From contig NZ_JAAXMS010000001.1 of the NCBI RefSeq assembly GCF_012290005.1, forward strand, positions 372,001 through 436,000: a stretch of DNA of 64,000 nucleotides. The letters run 5' to 3'. Positions 25,245 to 34,900 of the stretch are shown here, in pieces. Below the pieces are notes generated by a model. It made no database searches. It had not been told where the DNA came from and was given only the letters and a program-made list of their open reading frames with translations. The position numbers were made by a program, and so were the translations under genes. This DNA is from Crateriforma spongiae (lineage in GTDB: Bacteria > Planctomycetota > Planctomycetia > Pirellulales > Pirellulaceae). Position 1 is the first letter of the stretch, and every line of letters starts with the position of its first letter.

Positions 25245-26020
25245 ACCATCGCGCTTTCACCTTGCTGGAACTAATCATCGTGCTGTCGATCATGGTCGCG
25301 GTGATGGGAATGTCTTGGCCTCGGATGCGGCGGGCTGCCAATCGTGCGGTGCTGCGTGAAGCGGCGCTGCAGGTGAAAGCCGGTTTAGCCGAGGCACGCG
25401 ACCGAGCGGTGCGCACCGGCCAACGTTCCAGCTTTTCGTTCCAACAGAACGGTACCGAGTTTGTCATCGCAACCACGGATCTTCGTGCGGCCGGTTCGCC
25501 TGACGAAAGTTTGATGATTTCGGTGGTATCGGAAGAATCGAACGGCTTTGAATCGGTCGCGAACGAATCGATCGACGAGTCGGCGGATGCCGAAAACAGT
25601 TTGAACGGCGGGCAGTGCGTGAAGCACTCGTTACCCGAACCTGTGACCATTGCGTCGGTTCAATCGGACGATATCGACGAATCGATCTTGGATGTGTCCG
25701 CTGTGACCGACGATGTATCGACTGTCGAAGCCGAGTCATCACAAACCATCGCGTTTTTCCCGGACGGTCGAGGGTCCGCAGCACAGATTCGTTTGGGCAG
25801 TGCGGACACCCAGGAGATGGTCGTGTTGACCGTCCGTGCACTGACCGGTGACGTCACGATTGGCGACATCGAACGAGACCCGGCGATGGTGCTGGAACAA
25901 GACGATCTGTCAGTCGGCCCGTCGGTGGAGACCGAGTTCCAGTCCACGCTTCCCGAATCCGCAGTGATGGATTCGGCTGACGATTTGATTCCCACCACAG
26001 GCTGGGACTTTTCGACGTGA
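25241..26020 (+). CDS. gspH: Minor pseudopilin, GspH-like
   Basis: 259 residues. The start ATG overlaps the gspG stop (ATGA). The prepilin leader is very short, MNHRA before FTLLELIIVLSIMVAVMGMS, so the residue before the cleavage site is Ala rather than the usual Gly. The following region (RRAANRAVLREAALQVKAGLAEARDRAVRTG) matches the GspH/FimT helix that precedes the beta domain. After ~90 residues comes a long acidic Glu/Ser/Asp-rich segment that is not typical of GspH (usually ~170 residues), then a short strand region ending with a Trp-Asp-Phe motif. Assigned to GspH by leader type, the AEARDRAV helix and operon position; the distal part is lineage-specific. It is expected at the pseudopilus tip or base in the inner membrane and periplasm. 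Confidence 0.8.
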   Translation: MNHRAFTLLELIIVLSIMVAVMGMSWPRMRRAANRAVLREAALQVKAGLAEARDRAVRTGQRSSFSFQQNGTEFVIATTDLRAAGSPDESLMISVVSEESNGFESVANESIDESADAENSLNGGQCVKHSLPEPVTIASVQSDDIDESILDVSAVTDDVSTVEAESSQTIAFFPDGRGSAAQIRLGSADTQEMVVLTVRALTGDVTIGDIERDPAMVLEQDDLSVGPSVETEFQSTLPESAVMDSADDLIPTTGWDFST

Positions 26021-26457
26021 TTCGGCGTTCGGCAACCGATGCGTTTTCGCTGTTGGAAGTGATTGTTTCCACCGCGATTTTGGTCACCAGTTCGATGATC
26101 TTGCTGCGACTGATCGCGGTGGGATCGAAGCACCAAGATCGCAGCGAGCGACGGGCTTGGGCCCAGATCGTTTGCCACGATTTGGTCGACCAATGGGTGA
26201 TTGACCCCGTGTCGATTGATAGCGTTGATCGATCCCCCGTCCCCGGCCACCCGGGCTGGGACTATGAAGCGGAGGTGGCGGCGACTGATTATCCCGGCGT
26301 GCGTCGTGTCCGAATTCGAGTCTTCGCAAATGCGTCCGTTCAGGATGATGCGATCGCCGCGGCGTCGCAGTCGACCGAGTCCGAGTTGGATGCACGCCCA
26401 ACCTTTGAATTGGTGCGATGGATGCGAGTTCCTGATCGACCGGGGGCAAGCGGATGA
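26017..26457 (+). CDS. gspI: Minor pseudopilin, GspI-like
   Basis: 146 residues starting at GTG with a 4-base overlap (GTGA) with the preceding stop. The prepilin segment reads A before FSLLEVIVSTAILVTSSMIL, with the conserved Glu5. The remainder is a small alpha/beta domain (WDYEAEVAATDYPGVRRVRIRVF) of about the size of GspI. The SLLEV motif and the position between H- and J-like genes support the I-type assignment; primary sequence alone is weak. Like its neighbour it has Ala rather than Gly before the cleavage point. Confidence 0.75.
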   Translation: MIRRSATDAFSLLEVIVSTAILVTSSMILLRLIAVGSKHQDRSERRAWAQIVCHDLVDQWVIDPVSIDSVDRSPVPGHPGWDYEAEVAATDYPGVRRVRIRVFANASVQDDAIAAASQSTESELDARPTFELVRWMRVPDRPGASG

Positions 26458-27629
26458 AACCGTCCATCGCACCGGATCGTCAACCATTGAAGCCTAAACG
26501 GATTGGCGCGGCAAAGCGTGGGTTCACGTTGCTGGAAACCGTCATCGCCATGACTCTGGTTTCGGTTTTGATGCTGTTGGTGTGGTCGATTTTCGGAATC
26601 TACACCAAGCTGGAAAACAAAGGTGTCAACGCTGCGAACCGCGTGTCTTTGGTTCGGTCGTTTCATCGGCAAATGCGTGACGATCTGGTCCGGTTGCTGC
26701 CGTGCGACATCGATCGTTCCCTGCCCACTGCAAATTTTCAAAACGCTGGCTTTTCCGATGACGGTATTCACAACGGGTACTTTTCGGGGGACCGACAACG
26801 GATTCGCTTTGCAATCGTTCAGCGGCGTCCGGATGCAACTGGTCATGTGGTTCGTTTGGTAACGTATCGCCCCGCCACGGCCGCCGATTTACCGGGCGAC
26901 GACGAATTGCGGGTGTCCGGCGATGGTGGTGATCGCCGTGGTGACGAAGCGATGGAAATCGACGCCATGGAGTCCGAAGCTGGCCGTCTGGATGAATCGT
27001 TGGATCAAGTCCAACATCTAGGAATCGTGCGAGTTGTCGAATCGTGGGACAGTTTTCTTGAATCGGTGGAATTGTCCGAAGCAATCGACGGCGTGGATTC
27101 TGGCCGCCAGCAACTGGCATTGGATGCGGACGATTTTATGACCATCGGTCCGGCCGACTTGACGGACGAATCGGTCGAGCAAGAAACCGAACGTGATCGA
27201 CAGCAAGATTTGGTCCCTGAAATCGCTGATTGTCAGTTTCAGTTTTTCGACGGCCAAGTCTGGCGAAGTCGGTGGGAATCGTCGGTTCGCAACGGATTGC
27301 CACGTGCGGTGGCGGTCACCGTCGATGTTATTGAATCGCAGGATCCGGACACGCCGGACGATGAAGATGACGCATCGGATGAAGTCGTGATCGGACCAGA
27401 TGACGAATGGTCCGATGACCAAGACGTCTTTGCATCGGATTCGGGCGATCCTTTGGTTGGGGCGCAGGACGTTTCTGTGGAGACCGAAGTCGACGACGGT
27501 GTCGTCGCGGCGTTGGGCGATCAACCGGTTCGCTGGGTGATCGCTCTCAGCCAAGCGGCAACGGAACCCGTCAACGATTCTCAGCGGTCAGCGGATCCCG
27601 ATGCGGCTGATTGGGGGGGCCTGCCATGA
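26454..27629 (+). CDS. gspJ: Minor pseudopilin, GspJ-like, with acidic insert
   Basis: 391 residues, with the start overlapping the previous stop by 4 bases (ATGA). The prepilin leader KRG precedes FTLLETVIAMTLVSVLMLLV, with the GspJ-type FTLLE..IA pattern. The stretch VSLVRSFHRQMRDDLVRLLPC resembles the GspJ region where arginines follow the hydrophobic helix. The protein is nearly twice the usual GspJ length because of acidic Asp/Glu-rich segments at roughly 140-250 and 285-350. A C-terminal beta region (CQFQFFDGQVWRSRWES, GLPRAVAVTVDV) matches the end of the GspJ fold. Role: minor pseudopilin forming the I-J-K tip complex. Confidence 0.82.
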   Translation: MKPSIAPDRQPLKPKRIGAAKRGFTLLETVIAMTLVSVLMLLVWSIFGIYTKLENKGVNAANRVSLVRSFHRQMRDDLVRLLPCDIDRSLPTANFQNAGFSDDGIHNGYFSGDRQRIRFAIVQRRPDATGHVVRLVTYRPATAADLPGDDELRVSGDGGDRRGDEAMEIDAMESEAGRLDESLDQVQHLGIVRVVESWDSFLESVELSEAIDGVDSGRQQLALDADDFMTIGPADLTDESVEQETERDRQQDLVPEIADCQFQFFDGQVWRSRWESSVRNGLPRAVAVTVDVIESQDPDTPDDEDDASDEVVIGPDDEWSDDQDVFASDSGDPLVGAQDVSVETEVDDGVVAALGDQPVRWVIALSQAATEPVNDSQRSADPDAADWGGLP

Positions 27630-28990
27630 GACGGTTGGCTTCACTTTCCACGCATTCGGCAAAGGTGTTGGGGCCTAAACCAAGGCAAGGAACGGTCATC
27701 ATCGTTGTGTTGGTGATCGTGATTTTGATCAGCTTGGCGGCATACAACTTCACCTTGTCGATGGAGTCAGAGCATCTGGCGACTCGAAACGGCGGTGACC
27801 GTTTGGCTTGTCGCCAAGCAGCGTTTTCCGTTGCGGAGGTCTTGGCGTCCATCATGGAACGTCCGCGTAGCCAAAGAATGACTGACACCTTACCGATCAA
27901 CCAAACGATTGATCTTTGGCCCGATGATACCGATTCCGCCGACGAATCTGATTGGAAGCTTCAGGCTGTGGTGTACCAAGGTCCAAACGCCAACGGATCC
28001 GAATCTCCGCAACGGTTGTTGACCGAATCGGCGAAGTTGAACTTGCGATCTTTGGGACCAAGTGGGGCACCAAGCCCAGATTCTTTACAGCAAAACCTGC
28101 TTCGACTTCCTGGGATGACCGCGGAAACAGCGGCGGACATTCTGCAACGTCTTGGGGGATCGATGCGGAATCCTGGCAAGCCTGTGGATGCTGGGCCCGC
28201 CATGGTTGAATTGCTGCCGCAGCGGACGTCCGATTCGTCATCCGATTCCGATAACCCGAGCGACACTTGGCGAACGTGGGTGACGATGTGCAGCGCCGAA
28301 AGAAACGAGACCTTTGAAGGGTTGCCACGCATCAACATCAATGGAGAATCGCTAACCCAATTGCATCAACAACTTAGCAAGCGGGTGCCTTTGCCGGTCG
28401 CAGACTACATTGTGCTGGCGCGACAACATGGCATCGAAAAATCATCCTCCGCCAATACACCGCTTGATTCGGTCAATGTGGATCTGAACCGGCGACCGGT
28501 CTATCGATTTGAAAGTCTGGCCGAACTCTTCGACAGTGCGGTGTCCGTTTCGGTGTCGAATCGGAAGCGGCAATCCGTGGCGAGTCCGATCGATCGCGTT
28601 AATGGTGCCGCAGGGATGGATCTGGCACGGTTGTTGGATCAATTGACGCTGACATCCGCACGTCGATTGGTCGGTCGTGTCGATGTTGCAACGGCACCGG
28701 TGGAAGTGCTTGCCGCGGTGCCCGGGCTGGATACGACATCGGCCGGCGCAATCGTCAACGCACGGTCGTCCGATTCCAATGGCTGGGTACATCCGATCGC
28801 CGCACTGGCGGCAAGCGGTTTATCCGCGACCGTCGTCGACGCGGCATTGCCGTATCTAACGGTGGGTGGCGATGTCGTGAAAGTGACCGTGGTCGGACGA
28901 TTGGGAGATCACGGTCCATCGTATCGATGTCGTGTTTTGGTGGACGCATCGTGGGGAAAAACGCGTTGGAGCGTCTTGTCGGTTCAGTGA
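27626..28990 (+). CDS. gspK: Minor pseudopilin GspK-like
   Basis: 454 residues from the ATG at 27626, which overlaps the gspJ stop (ATGA); a TTG 15 bases upstream is a poorer choice. After a basic N-region comes a hydrophobic segment (TVIIVVLVIVILISLAAYNF) without the Glu5 of other pseudopilins, as is typical for GspK. The body has the GspK arrangement: AACRQA-like helix (RLACRQAAFSVAEVLASI), helix-hairpin-helix-like segments (LPGMTAETAADILQRLGG and VPGLDTTSAGAIVNAR), and a C-terminal strand pair ending in the 'KTRWSVLSVQ' strand. GspK caps the pseudopilus tip with GspI and GspJ. A gap of 22 bases leads to the gspL-like gene. Confidence 0.9.
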   Translation: MRRLASLSTHSAKVLGPKPRQGTVIIVVLVIVILISLAAYNFTLSMESEHLATRNGGDRLACRQAAFSVAEVLASIMERPRSQRMTDTLPINQTIDLWPDDTDSADESDWKLQAVVYQGPNANGSESPQRLLTESAKLNLRSLGPSGAPSPDSLQQNLLRLPGMTAETAADILQRLGGSMRNPGKPVDAGPAMVELLPQRTSDSSSDSDNPSDTWRTWVTMCSAERNETFEGLPRININGESLTQLHQQLSKRVPLPVADYIVLARQHGIEKSSSANTPLDSVNVDLNRRPVYRFESLAELFDSAVSVSVSNRKRQSVASPIDRVNGAAGMDLARLLDQLTLTSARRLVGRVDVATAPVEVLAAVPGLDTTSAGAIVNARSSDSNGWVHPIAALAASGLSATVVDAALPYLTVGGDVVKVTVVGRLGDHGPSYRCRVLVDASWGKTRWSVLSVQ

Positions 28991-29012
28991 CAAGTTCGCA
29001 GATGTAGACAGC

Positions 29013-30803
29013 ATGAATCAGCAACTTCAGAAAGAGCCACGTGCCGTGAACCTGTTTCAAAAGCAACGACCGCGACGTTCCACGCTTTCGGTGGTCGTGG
29101 ATGCCAGCGATGAAGTCGCAAACGTTTTGGTGATTGACCGCGGTCAGCACCCGCCGAAAATTGTGCAGCGATGTCGGCTGGAGCCACCGGACAATCCGAC
29201 GGATAACGCATCCGATTCATCCGCCGACGCGCCCGATGCCGATGCGGAAACGCCGGACACCAGCAAGGTTTCGGATGCAAATTTGGTGCGACAGTTTCTG
29301 GACCAGCACAAGTTGCGGGCGTCTTCGGTCATTCTGTTGTTAACGCGACCGGACGTCGAAATCATCACGGGTAACTTACCGTCGGCCGATGACCATGAGT
29401 TGCCAGAGATGGTTGCCGCCATGGTGATGCAGGAAACCGATGACGGTACCCCGCGTGAAGTTGATTTTCTGGTGGGGGCCTCCGATTCCAAGACCGACGG
29501 CGAACTGGTCCATGCGGTGACTTGTACCTCAAGTCAATTACAAGCCTGGCGAGATGAATACAAGCAGGCGGGATTACGTCTGGAGATCGTGACGTACGCC
29601 GGTTTGGGAATCATGAACATTCTGGACCAGCAGACATCGACATCGGGTTTATCGATCGGTGTCAGTTGCACGCATACGAAGACCGAGTTGGTGGTCGTCA
29701 AAAATCGCCGTCCGGTCTTGATGCGAACTATTCAACGGGGCACCGATCTCCAGGAACGGTTGGCGCCCGTCCTCTCGTCGGAATTGCAACGTACGGCGGC
29801 CTATTTAAGCGACGAAGACGACCCGGCGATGCAGGTCTGGTTGCTGGGCGACCAAGAGATCTTTGGCGACGCTGCCAAGGATATCTCCGGTGCATTGGAT
29901 TGTGAGGTTTCGGTGTTGGAACCCGACCGAATGCTCGCCTGCCCCGATGATGCCCTGGGGCGATGGACGGAGAATGTCAATGCGATTGGCCATCTTCTTG
30001 ATGCCGATTCGGAATCGCCCGCTGTGAATTTGGTTTCTCCCAAGCGTCCGCCACGTCAACCAAGTCCCTATCGACGCTATGCGATATGGGGCGGTGTCGC
30101 CGCTTCTCTTCTGTTGATGCTGGGCTACTTTGCATGGCAAGACCGAAGCGAGCAATTGGATCAGATCGAAAAGAAACGCGAGACGCTGAAAAAATTGGGC
30201 GGCCGAGCCAACAAGGCGATGGAACTTCAGGACATCGTCAACGCGGTGGCTTCCTGGCGTTCGGGTGAAGTGATATGGCTGGACGAAATCAAAGACCTTT
30301 CCGATCGACTTCCGGCCAAGGATTTGGCTTTGGTACGACGATTTTCGGCACAATCCACGTCCGATGGCACGGGCGTTTTCGACTTGAGTCTGCAAGTCAA
30401 GTCGCCCGAAATTGTGACGGAACTGGAAGCCGCGATTCGGGACAATCGTCACAGCGTTAGCAGCAAGCGTGTCAGCGAGGTTGGTGATTCCAAAGAATTG
30501 GATTGGGCTTTCGAGACCCGAGTGGCGTTTCAGCCGCAGCGACGTCCGCTTCGGCCTGTTAAGAATCCAGAGCGTCCGCCAAGTGACGATGTGCAAGCAT
30601 CGGAGTCGGAGCATAAATCCGACGCAAATGATGAATCGCGGGTACCACGTTCCCCCAGTGATACCGCCCCGCCAGCGGAATCCAACGGCGGTGCGGCAGA
30701 ATCAAAGTCCGATGAATCAACCGGTGGGGAAGACGATGCGACGACGTCCGAAACTCAGGTGATCGATTCAGCATCCGTTGGAAACGGGGGAGCACAACGA
30801 TGA
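29013..30803 (+). CDS. gspL: GspL/PilM-PilN-like inner membrane protein
   Basis: 596 residues from the ATG at 29013; the frame opens earlier but overlaps gspK without support. The N-terminal ~350 residues look like the actin-like cytoplasmic domain of GspL/PilM (VVVDASDEVANVLVIDRG, LLLTRPDVEIITGNLP, GVSCTHTKTELVVVKNRRP). A single membrane helix follows (YAIWGGVAASLLLMLGYFAW, ~380-400). Then come a coiled helix (LDQIEKKRETLKKLGG) and a PilN/GspL periplasmic ferredoxin-like domain (LSLQVKSPEIVTELEAAI). The last ~90 residues are a Ser/Asp/Glu-rich tail. Role: connects the GspE ATPase to the periplasmic parts. It is followed directly by the gspM-like gene with a 4-base overlap. Confidence 0.85.
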   Translation: MNQQLQKEPRAVNLFQKQRPRRSTLSVVVDASDEVANVLVIDRGQHPPKIVQRCRLEPPDNPTDNASDSSADAPDADAETPDTSKVSDANLVRQFLDQHKLRASSVILLLTRPDVEIITGNLPSADDHELPEMVAAMVMQETDDGTPREVDFLVGASDSKTDGELVHAVTCTSSQLQAWRDEYKQAGLRLEIVTYAGLGIMNILDQQTSTSGLSIGVSCTHTKTELVVVKNRRPVLMRTIQRGTDLQERLAPVLSSELQRTAAYLSDEDDPAMQVWLLGDQEIFGDAAKDISGALDCEVSVLEPDRMLACPDDALGRWTENVNAIGHLLDADSESPAVNLVSPKRPPRQPSPYRRYAIWGGVAASLLLMLGYFAWQDRSEQLDQIEKKRETLKKLGGRANKAMELQDIVNAVASWRSGEVIWLDEIKDLSDRLPAKDLALVRRFSAQSTSDGTGVFDLSLQVKSPEIVTELEAAIRDNRHSVSSKRVSEVGDSKELDWAFETRVAFQPQRRPLRPVKNPERPPSDDVQASESEHKSDANDESRVPRSPSDTAPPAESNGGAAESKSDESTGGEDDATTSETQVIDSASVGNGGAQR

Positions 30804-31699
30804 ATGCCCGAACCCGATTGTTGCTGATCCTGATGTCGGTTGTCGGCCTGGTTTGGATGGCAGACGCAGGATATCGAAATCTGATCGAAGGCCCCGCGGC
30901 GGATCGCGAGCGCGAACTGGATCGTTTGACCCGGCAAGTCGCCGAAACCCAAGACAGCATCATCAAGACATCCAAAGCAGCCGATGTCTTGGCCGTGTTG
31001 GAACAATTTTCGCTTCCCTATGATCCCGAATTGGCACGGGCGGCCTATCAAGATTGGTTGTTGGGGTTGGTACAACAGGCCGAGATGACTGGGGCTAGTG
31101 TCGATGCATCGCAACCAGCACCGGTGAAGATCAAGGACCGCGATTCGAAAAGGCAGAAAGAAATTTACGTTCGCTACAACTACTCGCTTCGAGCGCGTGG
31201 CAACTTGCAACAAGTCACCAAGTTCCTTTATCTGTTTTACCGCAGCGGTCACTTGCACAAAATTTCATCGATCAGTTTGAATCCAGTCGGTGGGGGACGA
31301 TCGGTCGACATGTCGCTGGCCGTCGAAGCCATTGGTTTGAGCCGTTGCGAACGAAAGGGTGAATTGTCACCCTACGCGGCCACTCGACTGACTCATGATC
31401 CGTTCCAAGACTATCTGACGATCGCCCGACGAAATCTATTCTCGCGTGGCGGTGACTCGGTTCTTGCTCAAACCACCGTGACTGCGGTGACCGTGTCATC
31501 CGATGGCGTTGCAGAGGCTTGGATTTCGTTACCCGACAACGAAACCAGCGTATTACGACGTGGGCAATCCGTTGAAACCGAAGCACACGTCATCGAAGTT
31601 GTCGACGTGTTGGATCGGCAGGTATTGCTGGATGTTGACGGGCAGGTCATCACGGTCCGCGCCGGTGAAACTCTTGCCGAAGCGACAAGTTCAGGGTGA
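30800..31699 (+). CDS. gspM: GspM/PilO-like protein with fused GspC-like C-terminal region
   Basis: 299 residues; the start overlaps the gspL stop (ATGA). One N-terminal membrane helix (LLLILMSVVGLVWMADAGY) is followed by a heptad helix (~30-65) and a PilO/GspM ferredoxin-like domain (~65-180; YVRYNYSLRARGNLQQVTKF). After a short linker, residues ~200-295 read YLTIARRNLF, then AEAWISLPDNE, RRGQSV and VVDVLDRQVLLDVDGQVI. That is the order of elements in the GspC homology region/PilP fold (NLFG-type box, strand, 'G..V', 'V..I....V.L..DG'). No separate gspC lies in the locus, so this protein may provide both the M and C functions. The GspC part is inferred from pattern. Confidence 0.8.
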   Translation: MNARTRLLLILMSVVGLVWMADAGYRNLIEGPAADRERELDRLTRQVAETQDSIIKTSKAADVLAVLEQFSLPYDPELARAAYQDWLLGLVQQAEMTGASVDASQPAPVKIKDRDSKRQKEIYVRYNYSLRARGNLQQVTKFLYLFYRSGHLHKISSISLNPVGGGRSVDMSLAVEAIGLSRCERKGELSPYAATRLTHDPFQDYLTIARRNLFSRGGDSVLAQTTVTAVTVSSDGVAEAWISLPDNETSVLRRGQSVETEAHVIEVVDVLDRQVLLDVDGQVITVRAGETLAEATSSG

Positions 31700-31828
31700 T
31701 GCCCGTCGGTCCACGCCGTCGGTTGACTGAGGGTGAACCCGATTGCCGGCCGGCACGTGGGGAAATTCCCGTCGTCTGGGCGTCGTTCGCGGGGCAAAAA
31801 TCGGCAAAAACAAAGGAAAAATGAACTG

Positions 31829-31859
31829 GTCCGCTCAGTCAACTTGACATCGAGCGGAC
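31829..31859 (+). promoter_or_regulatory. Nested inverted repeat upstream of gspD
   Basis: An 8-bp outer stem (GTCCGCTC/GAGCGGAC) encloses a second 5-bp stem (GTCAA c TTGAC). It lies in the 255-base gap before the secretin gene, the only large gap in the operon. TTGACA at 31844-31849 overlaps it and could be a -35 element, but no good -10 is visible. It has no T-run, so it is not a classical terminator. It may be a binding site or leader structure tuning secretin expression. Confidence 0.4.
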
Positions 31860-31954
31860 GGATTTCTTACGCCGCATTCTTGTGTTCCGTCGGATACGAC
31901 GGACAAGAAATCAATATCGATGCGGTGAACCGATCGCACTCGAAGGGAGACAGG

Positions 31955-34900
31955 ATGCTCCGTGGAACATTTGCGTCGGCACTGCTGATCTTGATGGTCA
32001 GTTCTGCCTGCGCCCAATCATCATTCGTTGCTCATCCCTGCCGCCATCAATCGGCGCAGAAATTGGCGGAAGTATTGCGCCCCTTGTTGCCGCCCCAGTC
32101 GGATGCACAAGTGGTTGTGGATTCGGAATCCAACCGTCTGCTGATCAGTGGATCGGAGGATGTTCAGCGAATCGTCCAGGAATTCATGCGCCGTGCGGAC
32201 TTGCCGTCGTCACAAAAGACGTTGAATTCGACGTTGACCATGTCCCCAAAACCCTCGGCTCAGATCCAACCCATCGCAAAGAATCGATCGCCGCAAGAAG
32301 CCTCACAAAGCGTGTTTGTGTCGATTGAACGCGGGCGTTTGGAATCGGTACAGCAGGGCCTGATGCAGATCTTTGGATCCCAGATGCGTCCGTCACAGAT
32401 CAACGACGGTGTGTCTTGGTTGCTGCAAACTCGCGACCCCCAGCAATCGATCACGCTCCAGTTCGACTTGGTCCGCAGTGGCGTCAAGATTTCGTCATCA
32501 CCCGGGTTGGTACAACAAGCCGGACGTTTGGTTCAAAAGCTTGCGGAATCACCCGAACTGGATCGTCGAACTCAGGTCTTTCGCATTCGACGCGAAAACC
32601 ATTCCAGTTTGCGTGAAACCGTCGATGCAATACGTCGCAACGCCGACCGGTCGCCAGTCGCCCCGGCTTCGGGTGATCAAAGTCGGTGGATGATGCCGGC
32701 GGGCGTGTGGGGAACGATTCGCCAAGTGGCATTCCAGAACGCACAAACGACACCTCATGGCAACGACGCGCAAGCGTCGGGGCAGTCAAACACCGACGAT
32801 GCCGATGACGTGCTGCGTCAATTCGAAGGTGTCGAGATTGAATCGCTGCCCGACTTGGATGTGATCATCTTACGAGGCCGTGATCCCGATCTAAAACAAT
32901 TGGCGGAGGTCATTTCACAACTGGAGCGGATCAGCCAGGAAACGCAGCCGGAAATCAAGGTCATCCCGCTGGCACATGCCTCCAGCGAATCGGTTGCGTC
33001 AGTGATCCTGCAGACAAGCCAAGACTTGACCAGCGGTCGGCAAGGCCGGGTATCGGTCACGCCGTTGGTGAAGCCCAACGCGTTGCTGTTGATCGGTTGG
33101 GGCGACGCGGTCAATGCGATCATGGACTTGACGCGTCAGTTGGACACGCCCGTTTCAGCCGATTCGCAGTCGGCCGTTTTTCGTATCCAGCACGCAACGG
33201 CGCAAACTGTCGGATCAACAATCGAAACGTTCTTGTCCGGGCGGGGCACGATGGGACCGGACGTCAGCATCGCGGTTGATCAACGAACCAATTCGCTGAT
33301 CGTGTACGCGTCGCCACGCGATCTGCAGGAGGTCGCCAAATTGGTCAAAGACCTGGATCAACCGGGCGGTGACAGCGTGCTGCACACACGCGTGTTTCCG
33401 ATCACCAATGCATTGGCCGCCGACATTGCGACGTTGTTGCAACAGGCGATCAACGAACAATCCAGCAACTTGGCATTGGAGGTACAGGACGATGGCGGCA
33501 AGCGGTTGATCCAATCGGGATCATTGGAACAGGTCAGCATCACACCGAACGTTCGAAATAACACTCTGATCATTGCTTCACCGATCAAGAATTTTCCGCT
33601 GTTGGAAGCCCTCATTCGCCAACTGGACATGCCATCGAGTGAAGTGCAACTGAAAATTTTTCAAATCGTCAATGGCGATGCGGCCAGCATGATCCAGACA
33701 TTGCGGTCGTTGTTGCCGTCGCAAGTCGGCACGAATTCGGTGCCCCAGTTGTCCAGTGCTGAAGGAGAATCGTCATTGGCACCGCTGCGGTTTTCGGTGG
33801 ATTTGCGTAGCAACAGCATCATTGCCACCGGCAGCGAAGGTGACCTGCGAATTGTTGAAGCTTTACTGTTGCGGCTGGATCAAGCCACCACGCAGCAACG
33901 CAAAAGCACGGTGATTCAATTGAAGAATGCGCCGGCCGTCGATGTGGCCGCATCGATCAATCAATACTTGCTGGAACAACGCCAAATCGAAAATGCGGTT
34001 CCGGGCGAACGTAATCCATTTCAGGAAATTGAACACGAAGTCATCGTTGTCCCCGAACCGATCGCCAACAAGTTGATTCTGGCAGCGACACCACGCTACT
34101 ACGACGAAATCAAAGCGTTGATTGACAAGCTGGATGAACAACCGCCACAGGTTTTGATTCAAGTTCTGATCGCCGAAGTCGCTTTGAACAATATCAACGA
34201 ATTTGGTGTTGAACTGGGCGTGCAAAGTGACGTCTTGTTTGACCGCAGCCTGTTGGGTGATCTGCTGACGACGACCAATTCGAACCAGTTTTCGACCCCC
34301 GGTGGTGTGACCACCGTGACCGAGGAAATCATCCAGGCGGCGACCAACGTTCCCGGTTTTTTGTTCAACGATACCAGCCCGCTTGGCAACAGCGGCAGTG
34401 CCAAATCGCTGCAATCGGCTGGTGTGGTCGGCGGACAAGGGATCTCCAACTTCGCGGTCGGGCGTGAAAGTTCCGAAGCCGGTTTCGGCGGCCTGGTGTT
34501 ATCGGCCAGCAGCAGCAACGTCAGCGTGTTGCTGCGGGCGTTGGCTGAAACACGACAAGTTCGCGTGCTCAGTCGTCCGCAAATCCGAACGCTGGACAAT
34601 CAACCCGCGTTCATCCAAGTCGGGCAACGCGTTCCGCGGATCATCGGTTCGACGGTGAACCAAAACGGGCAATCCAATTCGATCACATTGGAAAACGTTG
34701 GTTTGATTCTGGGAGTGACGCCCAGGGTCAGTCCAGACGACATGGTCGTTATGGAAATTGATGCCGAAAGGTCCAAGTTGGGCGAAGAAGCCGATGGTGT
34801 TCCCGTGGCCGTCGGCGCCGAAGGCACGGTGATTCGTTCGCCACCGATCGACACGATCACGGCGCAAGCAACCGTCAGCGCGGCCAATGGAGAAACGATC

